From: Arthrobacter koreensis
GTDB lineage: Bacteria > Actinomycetota > Actinomycetes > Actinomycetales > Micrococcaceae
Reading direction: 5' to 3'
DNA length: 64,000 nucleotides
NCBI RefSeq assembly: GCF_009193255.1
Contig: NZ_WACG01000002.1
Location: 62,001-126,000 of the forward strand
The notes beneath the pieces were generated by a model, which was given only the letters and a program-made list of their open reading frames with translations, had not been told where the DNA came from and did not search any database. Below, piece after piece: positions 19,686 through 29,329 of the stretch. The position numbers were made by a program, and so were the translations under genes. Each line of letters opens with the position of its first letter. Position 1 is the stretch's first letter.

Positions 19686-20345
19686 ATGGCCCTGACGCCA
19701 GAAGATGTAGTCAATAAGCGGTTCCAGCCGACTAAGTTCCGTGAAGGCTACGACCAGGATGAGGTGGATGACTTCCTCGACGAAATCGTCGTGGAACTCC
19801 GCCGGCTGAATGCCGAGAACGAGGACCTGCGCCGGCAGCTCGCCGAGGCAGTGGCTGACGCTCCTGCTGGCAACCAGGTTCCCGCCCCGGTTTCTGCGGC
19901 TGCAAAGACCGAGCAGGTGTCCCAGCCTGTCAAGGAAGAGAAGAAGCCCGAGCCGGCTCCGGCACCGAAGGCCGAAGAGCCCAAGGCCGAAGCTCCCCGC
20001 GCCGCCGAGCCCGCCGCCTCCGCCAACACGGCCGAGTCCGCCGCAGGCATCCTGGCCATGGCCCAGAAGATGCACGACGATTACGTCAGCGCCGGCGTTG
20101 AGCAGCGCGACAAGATCATTGCCGAGGCACAGATCGAAGCCAGCGGACTGGTCACCGAAGCACAGGAGAAGAGCCGCAAGATTCTCAGCTCCCTCGAACA
20201 GCAGAAAGCACTGCTGGAGCGCAAGGTGGAGCAGCTGCGCGGCTTCGAGCGGGATTACCGCTCACGCCTCAAGGCGTACATCGAAGGCCAGCTGCGTGAC
20301 CTCGACTCCCGCGGCTCGGTAGCCTCGGAGACCGCGGACGCTTAG
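19686..20345 (+). CDS. wag31: Polar growth protein DivIVA (Wag31)
   Basis: DivIVA/Wag31 marks curved membrane at cell poles and recruits the apical wall machinery. The 219-residue protein starts with the conserved lipid-binding domain (MALTPEDVVNKRFQPTKF, then GYDQDEVDDFLDEI), passes into a coiled coil, an Ala/Pro/Glu/Lys-rich linker (about residues 58-117), and a second coiled coil (about 120-205). GAGGTGA precedes the ATG. It has its own promoter and a following strong hairpin, so it is probably expressed separately. Confidence 0.95.
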   Translation: MALTPEDVVNKRFQPTKFREGYDQDEVDDFLDEIVVELRRLNAENEDLRRQLAEAVADAPAGNQVPAPVSAAAKTEQVSQPVKEEKKPEPAPAPKAEEPKAEAPRAAEPAASANTAESAAGILAMAQKMHDDYVSAGVEQRDKIIAEAQIEASGLVTEAQEKSRKILSSLEQQKALLERKVEQLRGFERDYRSRLKAYIEGQLRDLDSRGSVASETADA

Positions 20346-20409
20346 AGCGCGTACAGCTAGTCGTTTCCGCCTGGACGGATATGAATCAGGATTAGACTGG
20401 TGACAGAGA

Positions 20410-20449
20410 CATGGGCCGGTGGCCGGGATCTCCCGGCCACCGGCCCATG
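20410..20449 (+). terminator. Long perfect hairpin between divIVA and lspA
   Basis: Two 19-base arms, 20410-20428 and 20431-20449, are exact reverse complements separated by only two bases (arms begin CATGGGCCGG and end CCGGCCCATG). No T-run follows, but GC-rich actinobacterial terminators often lack one. It lies 64 bases after the divIVA stop and about 67 before the chosen lspA start. Confidence 0.65.
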
Positions 20450-20515
20450 CTGTTGCACCGCCTGTTCAGAACCGGCCATTCCCGGCAACTGTTCCGTCCG
20501 ACTCCCGAAAGCACC

Positions 20516-21085
20516 ATGACTGATTCAAGCTCGGCTCCAGCCCCCCAGCCCCAGCCGCCCGCGCGGCCCAAAGCAGCCCTGACGCGCTATGCCCTGGTCA
20601 TGGCGCTCGTCGCATTCGCCGCCTGGGTTTTTGACCAGCTCACCAAGATCTGGGTAGTTGCCACGATGACCGAGGGACAGGTCACGGACGTCCTGCCGCC
20701 CCTGCTGCGCTGGCACTTCATTCGGAACCCCGGAGCGGCGTTCTCCATCGGGACCGACTACACCTGGATCTTCACCATCATCATGGTCCTGGTGTCCGGC
20801 TTCCTCATCTACCTGATGTTCAGGCTGCGTTCTGCCGCCTGGTCCGTCGCCCTGGGACTCGTGCTTGGCGGGGCCGTGGGGAACCTCACCGACCGGCTGT
20901 TCCGGGAACCCTCATTCGGTCAGGGCCACGTGGTGGACTTCATCGCTTTCCCCAACTTTGCCATCTTCAACATCGCGGATTCCTGCGTTGTCTCGGGCGT
21001 CATCCTGGTGTGCCTGCTGACTCTTCGCGGCATCAACATGGACGGAACCCGTGCAGCCGCAGGCAAGGACAGCACTGATGCCTGA
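20516..21085 (+). CDS. lspA: Lipoprotein signal peptidase LspA
   Basis: LspA (signal peptidase II) removes the signal peptide of prolipoproteins in the membrane. The 189-residue protein has a proline-rich cytoplasmic N-terminus, four membrane helices, and the family boxes FDQLTKIWV (from residue 39), [20 protein letters not shown] (Asp126) and FNIADS (Asp155). The ATG at 20516 is chosen: a longer reading from 20411 would start inside the terminator hairpin and add residues not seen in LspA. The 3' end overlaps the next gene by eight bases. Confidence 0.95.
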   Translation: MTDSSSAPAPQPQPPARPKAALTRYALVMALVAFAAWVFDQLTKIWVVATMTEGQVTDVLPPLLRWHFIRNPGAAFSIGTDYTWIFTIIMVLVSGFLIYLMFRLRSAAWSVALGLVLGGAVGNLTDRLFREPSFGQGHVVDFIAFPNFAIFNIADSCVVSGVILVCLLTLRGINMDGTRAAAGKDSTDA

Positions 21086-22013
21086 AATCCATGAACGCTT
21101 CACCATCGGGGAGGAACACCAGGGGGTCCGTGCAGACGCCGCTCTGGCCGAACTGCTGGATGTCTCCCGCTCCACCGCCGCCGGCTGGTGTGCCGAGGGC
21201 TGGCTTACCCGGGGCGGACGGCCGCTGGCAAAGTCTGACCGGCTGCATGCCGGTGACAGCGTCGCCGCGGACGTCCCTGAACAGCCGGACCCGCTGGCCG
21301 TCGTCGTCGAGCCTGTGGATGATCTCAGGATCCTTGGCGACGATGAGCACCTCGTGGTGATTGACAAGCCGGTTGGGGTGGCCGCCCATCCCTCTCCCGG
21401 CTGGGTTGGGCCCACCGTCGTGGGCGCCCTGGCAGCCGCAGGCTACCGGATCTCCACCTCCGGGGCGGGGGAGCGGCAGGGCATTGTCCACCGGCTCGAC
21501 GTCGGAACCTCCGGCGTCATGGTGGTCGCCAAGACCGAACATGCCTACGCCCTCCTGAAGCAGGCCTTCCGCGACCGCACCGTGGAAAAGGAATACCACG
21601 CGCTGGTCCAGGGCCTGCCGGACCCGCTGGAGGGCACCATCGATGCCCCGATCGGCCGGCACCCGGGGCACGACTGGCGGTTCGCCGTCGTCGATGAGGG
21701 CCGGAACTCCGTGACGCACTACAAGGTGCTGGAGGCCTTCGGCCGTGCCTCCCTGGTGGAAGTCCACCTGGAGACGGGCCGGACCCACCAGATCCGCGTG
21801 CACTTCTCCGCCCTGCGCCATCCGTGCGCCGGGGACCTGACCTATGGCGCGGACCCGCGTTTGGCAGCGGAGCTGGGACTGACCCGGCAGTGGCTGCATG
21901 CCCGGAAGCTTGGTTTCACCCATCCCGGTAGCGGGGAATGGGTCGAGTACACCTCCGACTACCCCCAGGACCTGCAGTACGCACTCGACGCGCTGGCCCG
22001 CGGAGATATCTGA
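21078..22013 (+). CDS. RluA/RluD family pseudouridine synthase
   Basis: This 311-residue enzyme converts uridine to pseudouridine in RNA, probably 23S rRNA as for RluD. An N-terminal S4 RNA-binding domain (about residues 16-70) precedes the catalytic domain with HRLDVGTSG, in which Asp141 is the nucleophile, and the later [20 protein letters not shown]. The ATG at 21078 is chosen because AAGGA lies eight bases upstream and the S4 domain begins there; 21051 is also in frame. Pairing with lspA is common in bacteria. The exact target nucleotides cannot be told from sequence. Confidence 0.93.
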   Translation: MPEIHERFTIGEEHQGVRADAALAELLDVSRSTAAGWCAEGWLTRGGRPLAKSDRLHAGDSVAADVPEQPDPLAVVVEPVDDLRILGDDEHLVVIDKPVGVAAHPSPGWVGPTVVGALAAAGYRISTSGAGERQGIVHRLDVGTSGVMVVAKTEHAYALLKQAFRDRTVEKEYHALVQGLPDPLEGTIDAPIGRHPGHDWRFAVVDEGRNSVTHYKVLEAFGRASLVEVHLETGRTHQIRVHFSALRHPCAGDLTYGADPRLAAELGLTRQWLHARKLGFTHPGSGEWVEYTSDYPQDLQYALDALARGDI

Positions 22014-22029
22014 GTCTTCCGGCGGCGCC

Positions 22030-22042
22030 TAGAATGGTTAGG
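22030..22042 (+). promoter_or_regulatory. -10 element for a leaderless dnaE transcript
   Basis: TAGAAT at 22030-22035 ends seven bases before the dnaE GTG at 22042, so transcription from it would begin at or next to the first base of the start codon. There is no ribosome binding site. The -35 region is not conspicuous. A near-identical arrangement precedes hisD. Confidence 0.6.
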
Positions 22043-25000
22043 TGGCTTCAGCAACTGGTACGTCTAAATCGTTTGTCCACCTTCACAATCACACCGAATA
22101 CTCGATGCTGGACGGGGCAGCGCGCCTGACCGACCTGTTCAGCCACGCCGATGAGCTGGGGATGAATGCCCTGGCCACCACGGACCATGGGTTCGTCTTC
22201 GGTGCGTTCGACTTTTGGAACAAGGCACGGAACTCCGGCATCAAGCCGATCATCGGCGTCGAGGCCTACCTGACGCCGGGCACCGCCCGTCAGGACAAGA
22301 CCCGTGTGAAGTGGGGCGGCGGCGGACGCGACGACGTCTCGGGTGCCGGTGCCTACACCCACATGACCATGTGGGCCGAGAGCACCGAAGGCATGCACAA
22401 CCTCTTCCGGATGTCTTCGCTGGCCTCGCTGGAAGGGTACCTCTACAAGCCGCGCATGGACCGGGACCTGCTGCAGACCTACGGCAAGGGCCTGATCGCC
22501 ACCACCGGCTGTCCGTCCGGCGAAGTGCAGACGAAGCTGCGCCTGGGACTCTACAACGAAGCCAAGCAGGCGGCGTCGGACTTCCGGGACATCTTCGGCA
22601 AGGAAAACTTCTTCTGTGAACTCATGGACCACGGGCTGGACATCGAGCGCAGCGTCCAGGCGGACCTGATCAAGCTGGCACGCGAACTGGACCTGCCGCT
22701 GGTTGCCACCAATGACCTCCACTACACGCACGCCGAGGACGCCAAGGCGCATGCCGCGCTGCTGTGCGTGCAGTCCGGTTCCACCCTTGCCGACCCCAAG
22801 CGGTTCAAGTTCGACGCCGACGAGTTCTACCTCAAGTCCCCGGCGGAAATGCGGGCCATGTTCCGCGACTACCCCGACGCCTGCGACAACACCCTGCTTA
22901 TTGCCGAGCGCTGCGACGTCGAGTTCAACACCAAAGCCAGCTACATGCCGCGCTTCCCCTGCCCGCCGGGGGAGAACGAGGAATCCTGGTTCGTCAAGGA
23001 AGTCGAAACCGGGCTGCAGTACCGTTTCCCGAACGGCATCCCGGACGACGTCCGCAAGCAGGCGGAATACGAAATCGGCATCATCACCCAGATGGGCTTC
23101 CCGGGCTACTTCCTGGTGGTTGCCGACTTCATCAACTGGGCCAAGAACAACGGCATCCGCGTGGGTCCGGGCCGCGGCTCCGGTGCAGGTTCGATGGTCG
23201 CGTACGCCATGCGCATCACCGACCTGAACCCCCTGGCGCACGGTCTGATCTTCGAACGGTTCCTCAACCCGGACCGTGTGTCGATGCCTGACTTCGACGT
23301 CGACTTCGATGATCGGCGCCGCTCCGAGGTGATCCACTACGTCACCGAGAAGTACGGCGCGGACCGGGTGTCCATGATCGTCACCTACGGCACCATCAAG
23401 GCCAAGCAGGCGCTGAAGGACTCCTCCCGCGTCATGGGCTACCCCTTCTCCGTCGGTGAACGCCTCACCAAGGCAATGCCGCCGGACGTCATGGGCAAGG
23501 GCATCTCCCTGACCGACGTCCACAACAAGGAAGCCAAGCGCTACGGCGAAGCCGAAGAGCTGCGCGAGCTGCTGGCCACCGATCCGGATTCCCAGCGCGT
23601 CTTCGAAACCGCGATCGGCCTGGAAGGGCTGAAGCGCCAGTGGGGCGTGCACGCCGCCGGCGTCATCATGTCCTCGCATCCGCTGATCGACATCATCCCG
23701 ATCATGAAGCGGGAGCAGGACGGCCAGATCATCACGCAGTTCGACTACCCGACCTGCGAAGGCCTCGGCCTGATCAAGATGGACTTCCTCGGCCTGCGGA
23801 ACCTGACCATCATTTCGGACGCGATTGAGAACATAAAGCTCAACAAGGACGTAGACCTCGACCTTGAGAAGCTGGAGCTCGATGACAAGGAGTCCTACGA
23901 ACTCCTGGCCCGCGGTGACACCCTGGGCGTGTTCCAGCTCGACGGCGGGCCCATGCGGTCCCTGCTGAAACTGATGCGCCCGGATAACTTCGAAGACATT
24001 TCCGCTGTTATCGCGCTGTACCGGCCGGGCCCCATGGGTGCGAACTCGCACACCAACTACGCCCTGCGCAAGACCGGCGTCCAGGAGATCACTCCGATCC
24101 ACCCCGAGCTGGAAGAACCGCTCAAGGAGATCCTGGACACCACCTATGGCCTGATCGTCTACCAGGAACAGGTTATGGCGATCGCCCAGAAGGTGGCCGG
24201 CTTCTCGCTCGGCCAGGCGGACATCCTCCGCCGTGCCATGGGCAAGAAGAAGAAGTCCGAGCTGGACAAGCAGTACGCAGGCTTCCACGGCGGCATGGTG
24301 GAGCGCGGATACTCGGAGGCTGCCATCAAGGCCCTCTGGGACATCCTGCTCCCGTTCTCCGACTACGCCTTCAACAAGGCACACTCCGCCGCGTACGGAC
24401 TGGTCTCCTACTGGACCGCGTTCCTGAAGGCGCACTATCCCACGGAATACATGGCAGCCCTGCTCACTTCCGTGGGTGATGACAAGGACAAGCTGGCCAT
24501 GTACCTGAACGAATGCCGCAAGATGGGCATTACGGTGCTGCCGCCGGACGTCAACGAGTCCTCGGTGAACTTCACCCCGGTGGGCAAGGACATCCGCTTT
24601 GGCATGGGCGCCATCCGCAACGTTGGCACCAACGTGGTCCAGGCGATGGTGGGTGCCCGGGAGGAAAAGGGCGCTTACACCAACTTCAAGGATTTCCTGA
24701 TGAAGGTTCCTGCCGTTGTCTGCAACAAGCGCACCATCGAATCGCTGATCAAAGCCGGCGCCTTCGACTCGATGGGCCACGCCCGGCGTCCGCTGGCCAT
24801 GATCCACGAAGAAGCCATCGACTCCGTGGTGGTGCTCAAACGCAACGAGGCAGTCGGCCAGTTCGACCTGTTCGCGGGCATGGGGGAGTCCGAGCCGGAA
24901 GATTCAATCTCCATCGATATCCCGGACCTCCCCGAATGGGAGAAGAAGGACAAACTGTCCTTCGAACGGGACATGCTGGGCCTGTACGTCTCCGACCACC

Positions 25001-25581
25001 CGCTCCAGGGCCTGGAAGGAATCCTCAGCCAGCACGCGGACTCCTCCATCACCTCGATCGTCAGCGAGGAAGGCCCGCCGGACGGATCGATCGTGACCAT
25101 CGCCGGCATGATCACCTCGCTGCAGCGCCGCATCGCCAAGAACAGCGGCAACGCCTACGCCCGCTGCGAGATTGAGGACCTCGCCGGTTCCATGGAAGTC
25201 ATGTTCTTCGGCCAGGTCTACGGCCCCATCGCCGCCGTGCTGGCAGAGGACCTGATCGTCGTCGTACGCGGACGCCTGCAGCGGCGCGACGACGGCGCGG
25301 TGACGCTCAACGCCCAGGAACTGACTGTCCCGGACCTCAGCGAGGGCCATTCCGGTCCGGTGGTGATTTCGATGGCCACCTACAAGGCCACCGAAACCGT
25401 GGTGACCCAGCTCGGTGACGTGCTGCGGACCCATCCCGGAACCTCCGAGGTACAGATCCGGCTCAACGGCAACCGCACTGTCGAAGTCATGAAACTCGGC
25501 GTGGACCTTCGGGTGAACCCCACGCCGTCCCTCTTCGGCGACCTCAAGGTGCTGCTGGGACCGGCGTGCCTGGATGCCTAG
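22042..25581 (+). CDS. dnaE: DNA polymerase III alpha subunit
   Basis: DnaE is the catalytic subunit of the replicative polymerase. The 1179-residue protein has the N-terminal PHP domain starting SFVHLHNHTEYSMLDG, the palm with the catalytic PDFDVDFDD (residues 416-424, Asp417 and Asp419), GPGRGSGAGSMVAYA, fingers, the helix-hairpin-helix region and a C-terminal OB fold (about 1000-1080). The length suits DnaE1 rather than the DnaE2/ImuC type. The start codon is GTG without a ribosome binding site; see the -10 element just upstream. Confidence 0.97.
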   Translation: MASATGTSKSFVHLHNHTEYSMLDGAARLTDLFSHADELGMNALATTDHGFVFGAFDFWNKARNSGIKPIIGVEAYLTPGTARQDKTRVKWGGGGRDDVSGAGAYTHMTMWAESTEGMHNLFRMSSLASLEGYLYKPRMDRDLLQTYGKGLIATTGCPSGEVQTKLRLGLYNEAKQAASDFRDIFGKENFFCELMDHGLDIERSVQADLIKLARELDLPLVATNDLHYTHAEDAKAHAALLCVQSGSTLADPKRFKFDADEFYLKSPAEMRAMFRDYPDACDNTLLIAERCDVEFNTKASYMPRFPCPPGENEESWFVKEVETGLQYRFPNGIPDDVRKQAEYEIGIITQMGFPGYFLVVADFINWAKNNGIRVGPGRGSGAGSMVAYAMRITDLNPLAHGLIFERFLNPDRVSMPDFDVDFDDRRRSEVIHYVTEKYGADRVSMIVTYGTIKAKQALKDSSRVMGYPFSVGERLTKAMPPDVMGKGISLTDVHNKEAKRYGEAEELRELLATDPDSQRVFETAIGLEGLKRQWGVHAAGVIMSSHPLIDIIPIMKREQDGQIITQFDYPTCEGLGLIKMDFLGLRNLTIISDAIENIKLNKDVDLDLEKLELDDKESYELLARGDTLGVFQLDGGPMRSLLKLMRPDNFEDISAVIALYRPGPMGANSHTNYALRKTGVQEITPIHPELEEPLKEILDTTYGLIVYQEQVMAIAQKVAGFSLGQADILRRAMGKKKKSELDKQYAGFHGGMVERGYSEAAIKALWDILLPFSDYAFNKAHSAAYGLVSYWTAFLKAHYPTEYMAALLTSVGDDKDKLAMYLNECRKMGITVLPPDVNESSVNFTPVGKDIRFGMGAIRNVGTNVVQAMVGAREEKGAYTNFKDFLMKVPAVVCNKRTIESLIKAGAFDSMGHARRPLAMIHEEAIDSVVVLKRNEAVGQFDLFAGMGESEPEDSISIDIPDLPEWEKKDKLSFERDMLGLYVSDHPLQGLEGILSQHADSSITSIVSEEGPPDGSIVTIAGMITSLQRRIAKNSGNAYARCEIEDLAGSMEVMFFGQVYGPIAAVLAEDLIVVVRGRLQRRDDGAVTLNAQELTVPDLSEGHSGPVVISMATYKATETVVTQLGDVLRTHPGTSEVQIRLNGNRTVEVMKLGVDLRVNPTPSLFGDLKVLLGPACLDA

Positions 25582-25582
25582 G

Positions 25583-25595
25583 TAGAATGGGGCTG
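25583..25595 (+). promoter_or_regulatory. -10 element for a leaderless hisD transcript
   Basis: TAGAAT at 25583-25588, beginning two bases after the dnaE stop, ends seven bases before the hisD GTG at 25595. This is the same spacing as in front of dnaE and predicts an mRNA starting at the GTG itself. No Shine-Dalgarno sequence is present. Confidence 0.6.
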
Positions 25596-26956
25596 TGACT
25601 TTCTCCGCAGCTGAACAAACCGGCCAGCCCTTTGCCTCCCTGCGTACCATCGACCTGCGCGGCAGGACCCATACTCCTGCGCAGCTGAAGGCAGTGATGC
25701 CGCGGGCGGAAACCACTACCGACGTGGCTTTCGACGCGGTTGCAGCCATCATCACGGATGTCCGCTCCCGCGGGTTCGCCGCCCTGTCGGAGCTGGCGGA
25801 AAAGTTCGACGGCGTACGCCAGGACCATCCGCGGGTTCCGCGCCGGGCACTCATCGAGGCCCTGGAGAACCTGGACCCCGCCGTCCGCTCCGGACTCGAG
25901 GAATCGATCCGCCGTGCGCGGATGTTCGCGGCCGCCCAGCGCCCGGCCGACGTCGAGGTGGACATTGCGGACGGCGCGAAGGTCACCCACCGGTGGGTGC
26001 CGGTCAACCGTGTAGGCCTCTACGTTCCGGGCGGACTGGCCGTATACCCGTCCTCCGTTGTCATGAACGTGGTGCCGGCCCAGGCTGCGGGGGTGGCTTC
26101 ACTCGCCCTGACGTCTCCGCCGCAGAAGGAATTCGGCGGCCTTCCGCACCCCACCATCCTCGCGGCAGCCGAGCTGCTGGGAATCGAAGAGGTGTACGCC
26201 ATGGGCGGTGCCCAGGCGATCGCTGCCCTCGCCTACGGCATCGAGGAAAGCGAAGCCGGCCCCGCGCTGGAACCGGTGGACGTGGTCACCGGTCCCGGCA
26301 ACGTCTTTGTGGCAACGGCCAAGCGCCTGGTCAAAGGCGTAGTCGGCATTGATGCTGAAGCCGGACCCACCGAGATCGCGGTCCTCGCCGATGCGGCAGC
26401 CGAACCGAAGTTCGTTGCCGCGGATCTCATCAGCCAGGCCGAGCACGACCCCAATGCCGCGTCCGTGCTGGTGACGGACTCGCCGGAACTGGCTGAAGCG
26501 GTCCGGACCGAACTGGACGTCCAGGTCCCGGCAACCAAGCACACCGAGCGTGTTCGCACGGCACTGGCCGGCGCGCAGTCCGCCGTCGTCCTGGTGGACT
26601 CGCTGGCGGATGGCATTGCCGTCTGCAATGCCTACGGTGCCGAGCACCTTGAAATCCATACCGCGGACGCAAATGCAGTGGCCGGACGGGTCACGAATGC
26701 CGGGGCGATTTTCGTGGGCAGCTACAGCCCGGTGAGCCTGGGAGACTACTGCTCCGGGTCCAACCATGTGCTTCCCACCGCCGGAACGTCGGCATTCTCC
26801 TCCGGACTCAACGTCACCACCTTCATGCGCGCCATCCAGGTGATCGACTACGGCCGGAACGCCCTGGAGGAAGTCAGCGGGCACGTCGTCGCACTCTCGC
26901 GCGCGGAGGACCTGCCGGCCCACGGCGACGCCGTGAGCATCCGCTTCGCCGAATAG
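25595..26956 (+). CDS. hisD: Histidinol dehydrogenase
   Basis: HisD oxidises L-histidinol to L-histidine in two NAD-dependent steps, the end of histidine synthesis. The 453-residue protein has [50 protein letters not shown] and the zinc and active-site region [14 protein letters not shown]. Near the C-terminus come [20 protein letters not shown] and [10 protein letters not shown]. No other his gene lies beside it: nrdR follows and dnaE precedes, so it is isolated from the rest of the pathway here. Confidence 0.97.
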   Translation: MTFSAAEQTGQPFASLRTIDLRGRTHTPAQLKAVMPRAETTTDVAFDAVAAIITDVRSRGFAALSELAEKFDGVRQDHPRVPRRALIEALENLDPAVRSGLEESIRRARMFAAAQRPADVEVDIADGAKVTHRWVPVNRVGLYVPGGLAVYPSSVVMNVVPAQAAGVASLALTSPPQKEFGGLPHPTILAAAELLGIEEVYAMGGAQAIAALAYGIEESEAGPALEPVDVVTGPGNVFVATAKRLVKGVVGIDAEAGPTEIAVLADAAAEPKFVAADLISQAEHDPNAASVLVTDSPELAEAVRTELDVQVPATKHTERVRTALAGAQSAVVLVDSLADGIAVCNAYGAEHLEIHTADANAVAGRVTNAGAIFVGSYSPVSLGDYCSGSNHVLPTAGTSAFSSGLNVTTFMRAIQVIDYGRNALEEVSGHVVALSRAEDLPAHGDAVSIRFAE

Positions 26957-26999
26957 CAGCTCCCTGCCCGGCCGGCGACGAGCCGGCGGAGCGGGGACC

Positions 27000-27005
27000 T
27001 AGAAT
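27000..27005 (+). promoter_or_regulatory. -10 element upstream of nrdR
   Basis: TAGAAT occurs at 27000-27005, 42 bases before the nrdR ATG, which unlike dnaE and hisD has a ribosome binding site (GAAAGGA). A transcript from here would have a leader of about 36 bases. The -35 region is not obvious. Confidence 0.45.
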
Positions 27006-27047
27006 GAGGGCGTCAAGCCCGCCGCCCGCGTGTGAAAGGACCGATGA

Positions 27048-27545
27048 ATGTACTGTCCGTATTGCCGCAACGCCGATTCGCGGGTTGTGGACAGCCGCCT
27101 GGCTGACGACGGGTCCGCGATTCGCCGCCGCCGGCAGTGTCCCGAATGCGGACGCCGGTTCAGCACCGTGGAGACAACCAGCCTGAGCGTCATCAAGCGC
27201 TCCGGCGTGGCCGAGCCGTTCAGCCGCAGCAAGGTCATCAACGGGGCACGGAAAGCCTGCCAGGGCCGTCCCGTCAGCGAGGATGACCTGGCCCTGCTCG
27301 CCCAGGAGGTGGAGGAAACCATCCGGGCATCCGGCGTCGCGGAGATCCAGGCCCACGAGGTGGGGCTGGCCATCCTGCAGCCGCTGCAGAAGCTGGACCA
27401 GGTGGCGTATCTGCGCTTCGCCAGCGTGTACCAGTCCTTCGACTCGCTGGAGGACTTCGAAACGGCGATCGCCGCGCTGCGCGCCGAGTCCGCCCGCGCC
27501 GGTGGAGTTCCGGCCGGCGCCCAGCGGCCGCTCACCGCCCAGTAG
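27048..27545 (+). CDS. nrdR: Transcriptional repressor NrdR
   Basis: NrdR senses ATP/dATP through an ATP-cone domain and represses ribonucleotide reductase genes. The 165-residue protein has the N-terminal zinc ribbon (Cys3, Cys6, Cys31, Cys34; CPYC and CPEC), then the ATP-cone from about residue 49 ([20 protein letters not shown]) and the typical [17 protein letters not shown]. The C-terminal Ala/Pro-rich tail is short and variable. No nrd genes are in the window, so its targets lie elsewhere. Confidence 0.97.
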   Translation: MYCPYCRNADSRVVDSRLADDGSAIRRRRQCPECGRRFSTVETTSLSVIKRSGVAEPFSRSKVINGARKACQGRPVSEDDLALLAQEVEETIRASGVAEIQAHEVGLAILQPLQKLDQVAYLRFASVYQSFDSLEDFETAIAALRAESARAGGVPAGAQRPLTAQ

Positions 27546-27565
27546 GCGCCCCCTTCATCGACATA

Positions 27566-27607
27566 GCAGAAAGTGCCCGTTAGAACGTTCTAACGGGCAC
27601 TTTCTGC
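27566..27607. terminator. Bidirectional terminator between nrdR and ppgK
   Basis: A perfect 42-base palindrome, arms 27566-27585 (GCAGAAAGTGCCCGTTAGAA) and 27588-27607, centred on CG, fills the space between the convergent nrdR and ppgK genes. The A/T-rich ends give short U-runs in both directions, so it should stop transcription from both sides. Confidence 0.8.
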
Positions 27608-27628
27608 GATCTCGATTGAGGGGAGGAG

Positions 27629-28426
27629 CTACTTGATGTACTTGAAGTGCAGGGCGGCCTGCAGTGCGGCCCCGACGATTCCCGCGTTGTTCTTCAGGTT
27701 GGCCGTGACCATGGGGGTGCGCAGGTCCAGCAGGGGGAGGAAGTCCTCGCTGCGCTTGGAGATGCCGCCGCCGATCACGAACAGGTCGGGGGAGAAGAGG
27801 AACTCGACGTGGGAGAAGTAGCGCTGCAGGCGCTTGGCGTACTCTTCCCAGCTGATGTCGTCGCGTTCGCGTGCGGAGGCGGACGCCTTGGTTTCGGCGT
27901 CAACGCCGTCGACTTCCAGGTGCCCCAGTTCGGCGTTGGGGACCAGCGCGCCGTTGGAGATCAGTGCCGATCCGATCCCGGTGCCGAGGGTGATGACCAG
28001 CACCGTGCCGTCTACGCCTCGTCCTGCGCCGTAGCGTGCTTCAGCCAGGCCGGCGGCATCGGCGTCGTTCATGACCTGCACTTCGCGGTTCAGCGCCTTG
28101 GTCAGTAGGGCGTCGACGTCGGTGTCCACCCAGCTCTTGTCCACGTTGGCCGCGGAACGGGCCACGCCGTGCTGGATGATGGCCGGGAAGGTTACGCCAA
28201 CGGGAACCTCAGGGCCCGGCCCGTCCGGGCGGGCGGAGAGTTCGGCGACGATCTGGCCGACGACGCCGGCGACGGCCTCCGGGGTGGCGGGCTGCGGCGT
28301 CGGGATGCGGAAGCGCTCACCGATGAGCTTGCCCTTGGCGAGGTCGACAATGCCGCCCTTGATGCCCGTGCCGCCGATGTCGATGCCAATGACGGCGTCG
28401 TGCTTGTTCTTATGCTTCTTGGCCAT
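27629..28426 (-). CDS. ppgK: Polyphosphate glucokinase
   Basis: This 265-residue ROK-family kinase matches actinobacterial polyphosphate/ATP glucokinases, which phosphorylate glucose using polyphosphate or ATP; an Arthrobacter enzyme of this family also uses mannose. A lysine-rich start (MAKKHKNKH) is followed by the phosphate loop IGIDIGGTGIKGGIVD, NDADAAGLAEARYGAG, ITLGTGIGSALI, and AELGHLEVDG. The last contains the glucose-binding His/Glu. It lies 24 bases after map on the same strand and is probably cotranscribed with it. Donor specificity is taken from the family. Confidence 0.93.
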   Translation of the reverse strand: MAKKHKNKHDAVIGIDIGGTGIKGGIVDLAKGKLIGERFRIPTPQPATPEAVAGVVGQIVAELSARPDGPGPEVPVGVTFPAIIQHGVARSAANVDKSWVDTDVDALLTKALNREVQVMNDADAAGLAEARYGAGRGVDGTVLVITLGTGIGSALISNGALVPNAELGHLEVDGVDAETKASASARERDDISWEEYAKRLQRYFSHVEFLFSPDLFVIGGGISKRSEDFLPLLDLRTPMVTANLKNNAGIVGAALQAALHFKYIK

Positions 28427-28450
28427 GGTTCTCCAGTGCTAGGCGGTGCC

Positions 28451-29329
28451 CTAGGGCAGGGTCAGGATTTCGGCGCCGTCATCGGTGACGAGCAGGGTGT
28501 GTTCAAACTGGGCGGTTCGCTTGCGGTCCTTCGTGACCACGGTCCAGTTGTCTTCCCACATGTCCCACTCAATGGTCCCGAGAGTGAGCATAGGCTCAAT
28601 GGTAAACACCATTCCGGTTTCGATGAGGCGGCTGTAGGCCGGTGCGGCGTCGTAATGCGGGATTATCAGCCCGGTGTGGAAGGCCTCTCCCACACCGTGT
28701 CCGGTGAAGTCACGGACCACACCGTAGCCGAAGCGCCGGGCATATGACTCGATGGCGCGGCCGATCACGTTGATTTCCCGTCCGGGCATCACCGCCTTGA
28801 TGGCGCGCCGGAGCGATTCGGAGGTGCGTTCAACCAGGAGCCGGGACTCTTCGTCCACGTTGCCGGCGAGGAAGGTGTAGTTGGTGTCGCCGTGCACCCC
28901 GTTGATGTACGCGGTGATGTCCACGTTGACGATGTCCCCCTCCTGGATGACGGTGCTGTCCGGGATGCCGTGGCAGATGACCTCGTTGATGGAGGTGCAG
29001 ATTGACTTGGGGAAGTGCCGGTAGCCCAGTGTGGACGGGTAGGCGTTGTGGTCCAGCAGGAATTCATGGGCAACCCGGTCCAGCTCATCGGTGGTGACGC
29101 CGGGTTCAATGCGGGTACCGACCTCCACGATGGCCTGGGCCGCGATGCGGCTGGCGACGCGGATCTTCTCGATGGTTTCCGCGGACTTCACTTCCGAGCC
29201 GGTGAATTTTGCGGGTGCATCCCTGTCCACGTATTCGGGGCGGGCTATCGACGCCGGCACGTGCCGGCGGGGAGAGACCGTTCCCGGCTGCAGGCGGCCA
29301 AGGGGTGCGGTGGCAATATTCTGGGGCAT
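28451..29329 (-). CDS. map: Type I methionine aminopeptidase
   Basis: Map removes the initiator methionine from nascent proteins. The 292-residue protein has the five metal ligands: two Asp in [18 protein letters not shown], His in [11 protein letters not shown], and Glu in FTIEPML and FEHTLLV. A roughly 40-residue N-terminal extension with several prolines ([17 protein letters not shown]) precedes the catalytic domain, as in mycobacterial MetAP1c, where it may contact the ribosome. The ATG at 29329 is chosen; a longer reading to 29464 would run through the divergent promoter region. Confidence 0.94.
   Translation of the reverse strand: MPQNIATAPLGRLQPGTVSPRRHVPASIARPEYVDRDAPAKFTGSEVKSAETIEKIRVASRIAAQAIVEVGTRIEPGVTTDELDRVAHEFLLDHNAYPSTLGYRHFPKSICTSINEVICHGIPDSTVIQEGDIVNVDITAYINGVHGDTNYTFLAGNVDEESRLLVERTSESLRRAIKAVMPGREINVIGRAIESYARRFGYGVVRDFTGHGVGEAFHTGLIIPHYDAAPAYSRLIETGMVFTIEPMLTLGTIEWDMWEDNWTVVTKDRKRTAQFEHTLLVTDDGAEILTLP

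Noticed and set aside
20411-20515. N-terminal extension of LspA
   Set aside because: The added residues would be encoded by the terminator hairpin and do not resemble LspA; the ATG at 20516 gives a normal family length.
22048-24807. 919-residue open frame antisense to dnaE
   Set aside because: It is complementary to a strongly conserved polymerase frame in high-GC DNA, where such antisense frames are common. Its translation shows no recognisable domain and it has no supporting start site.
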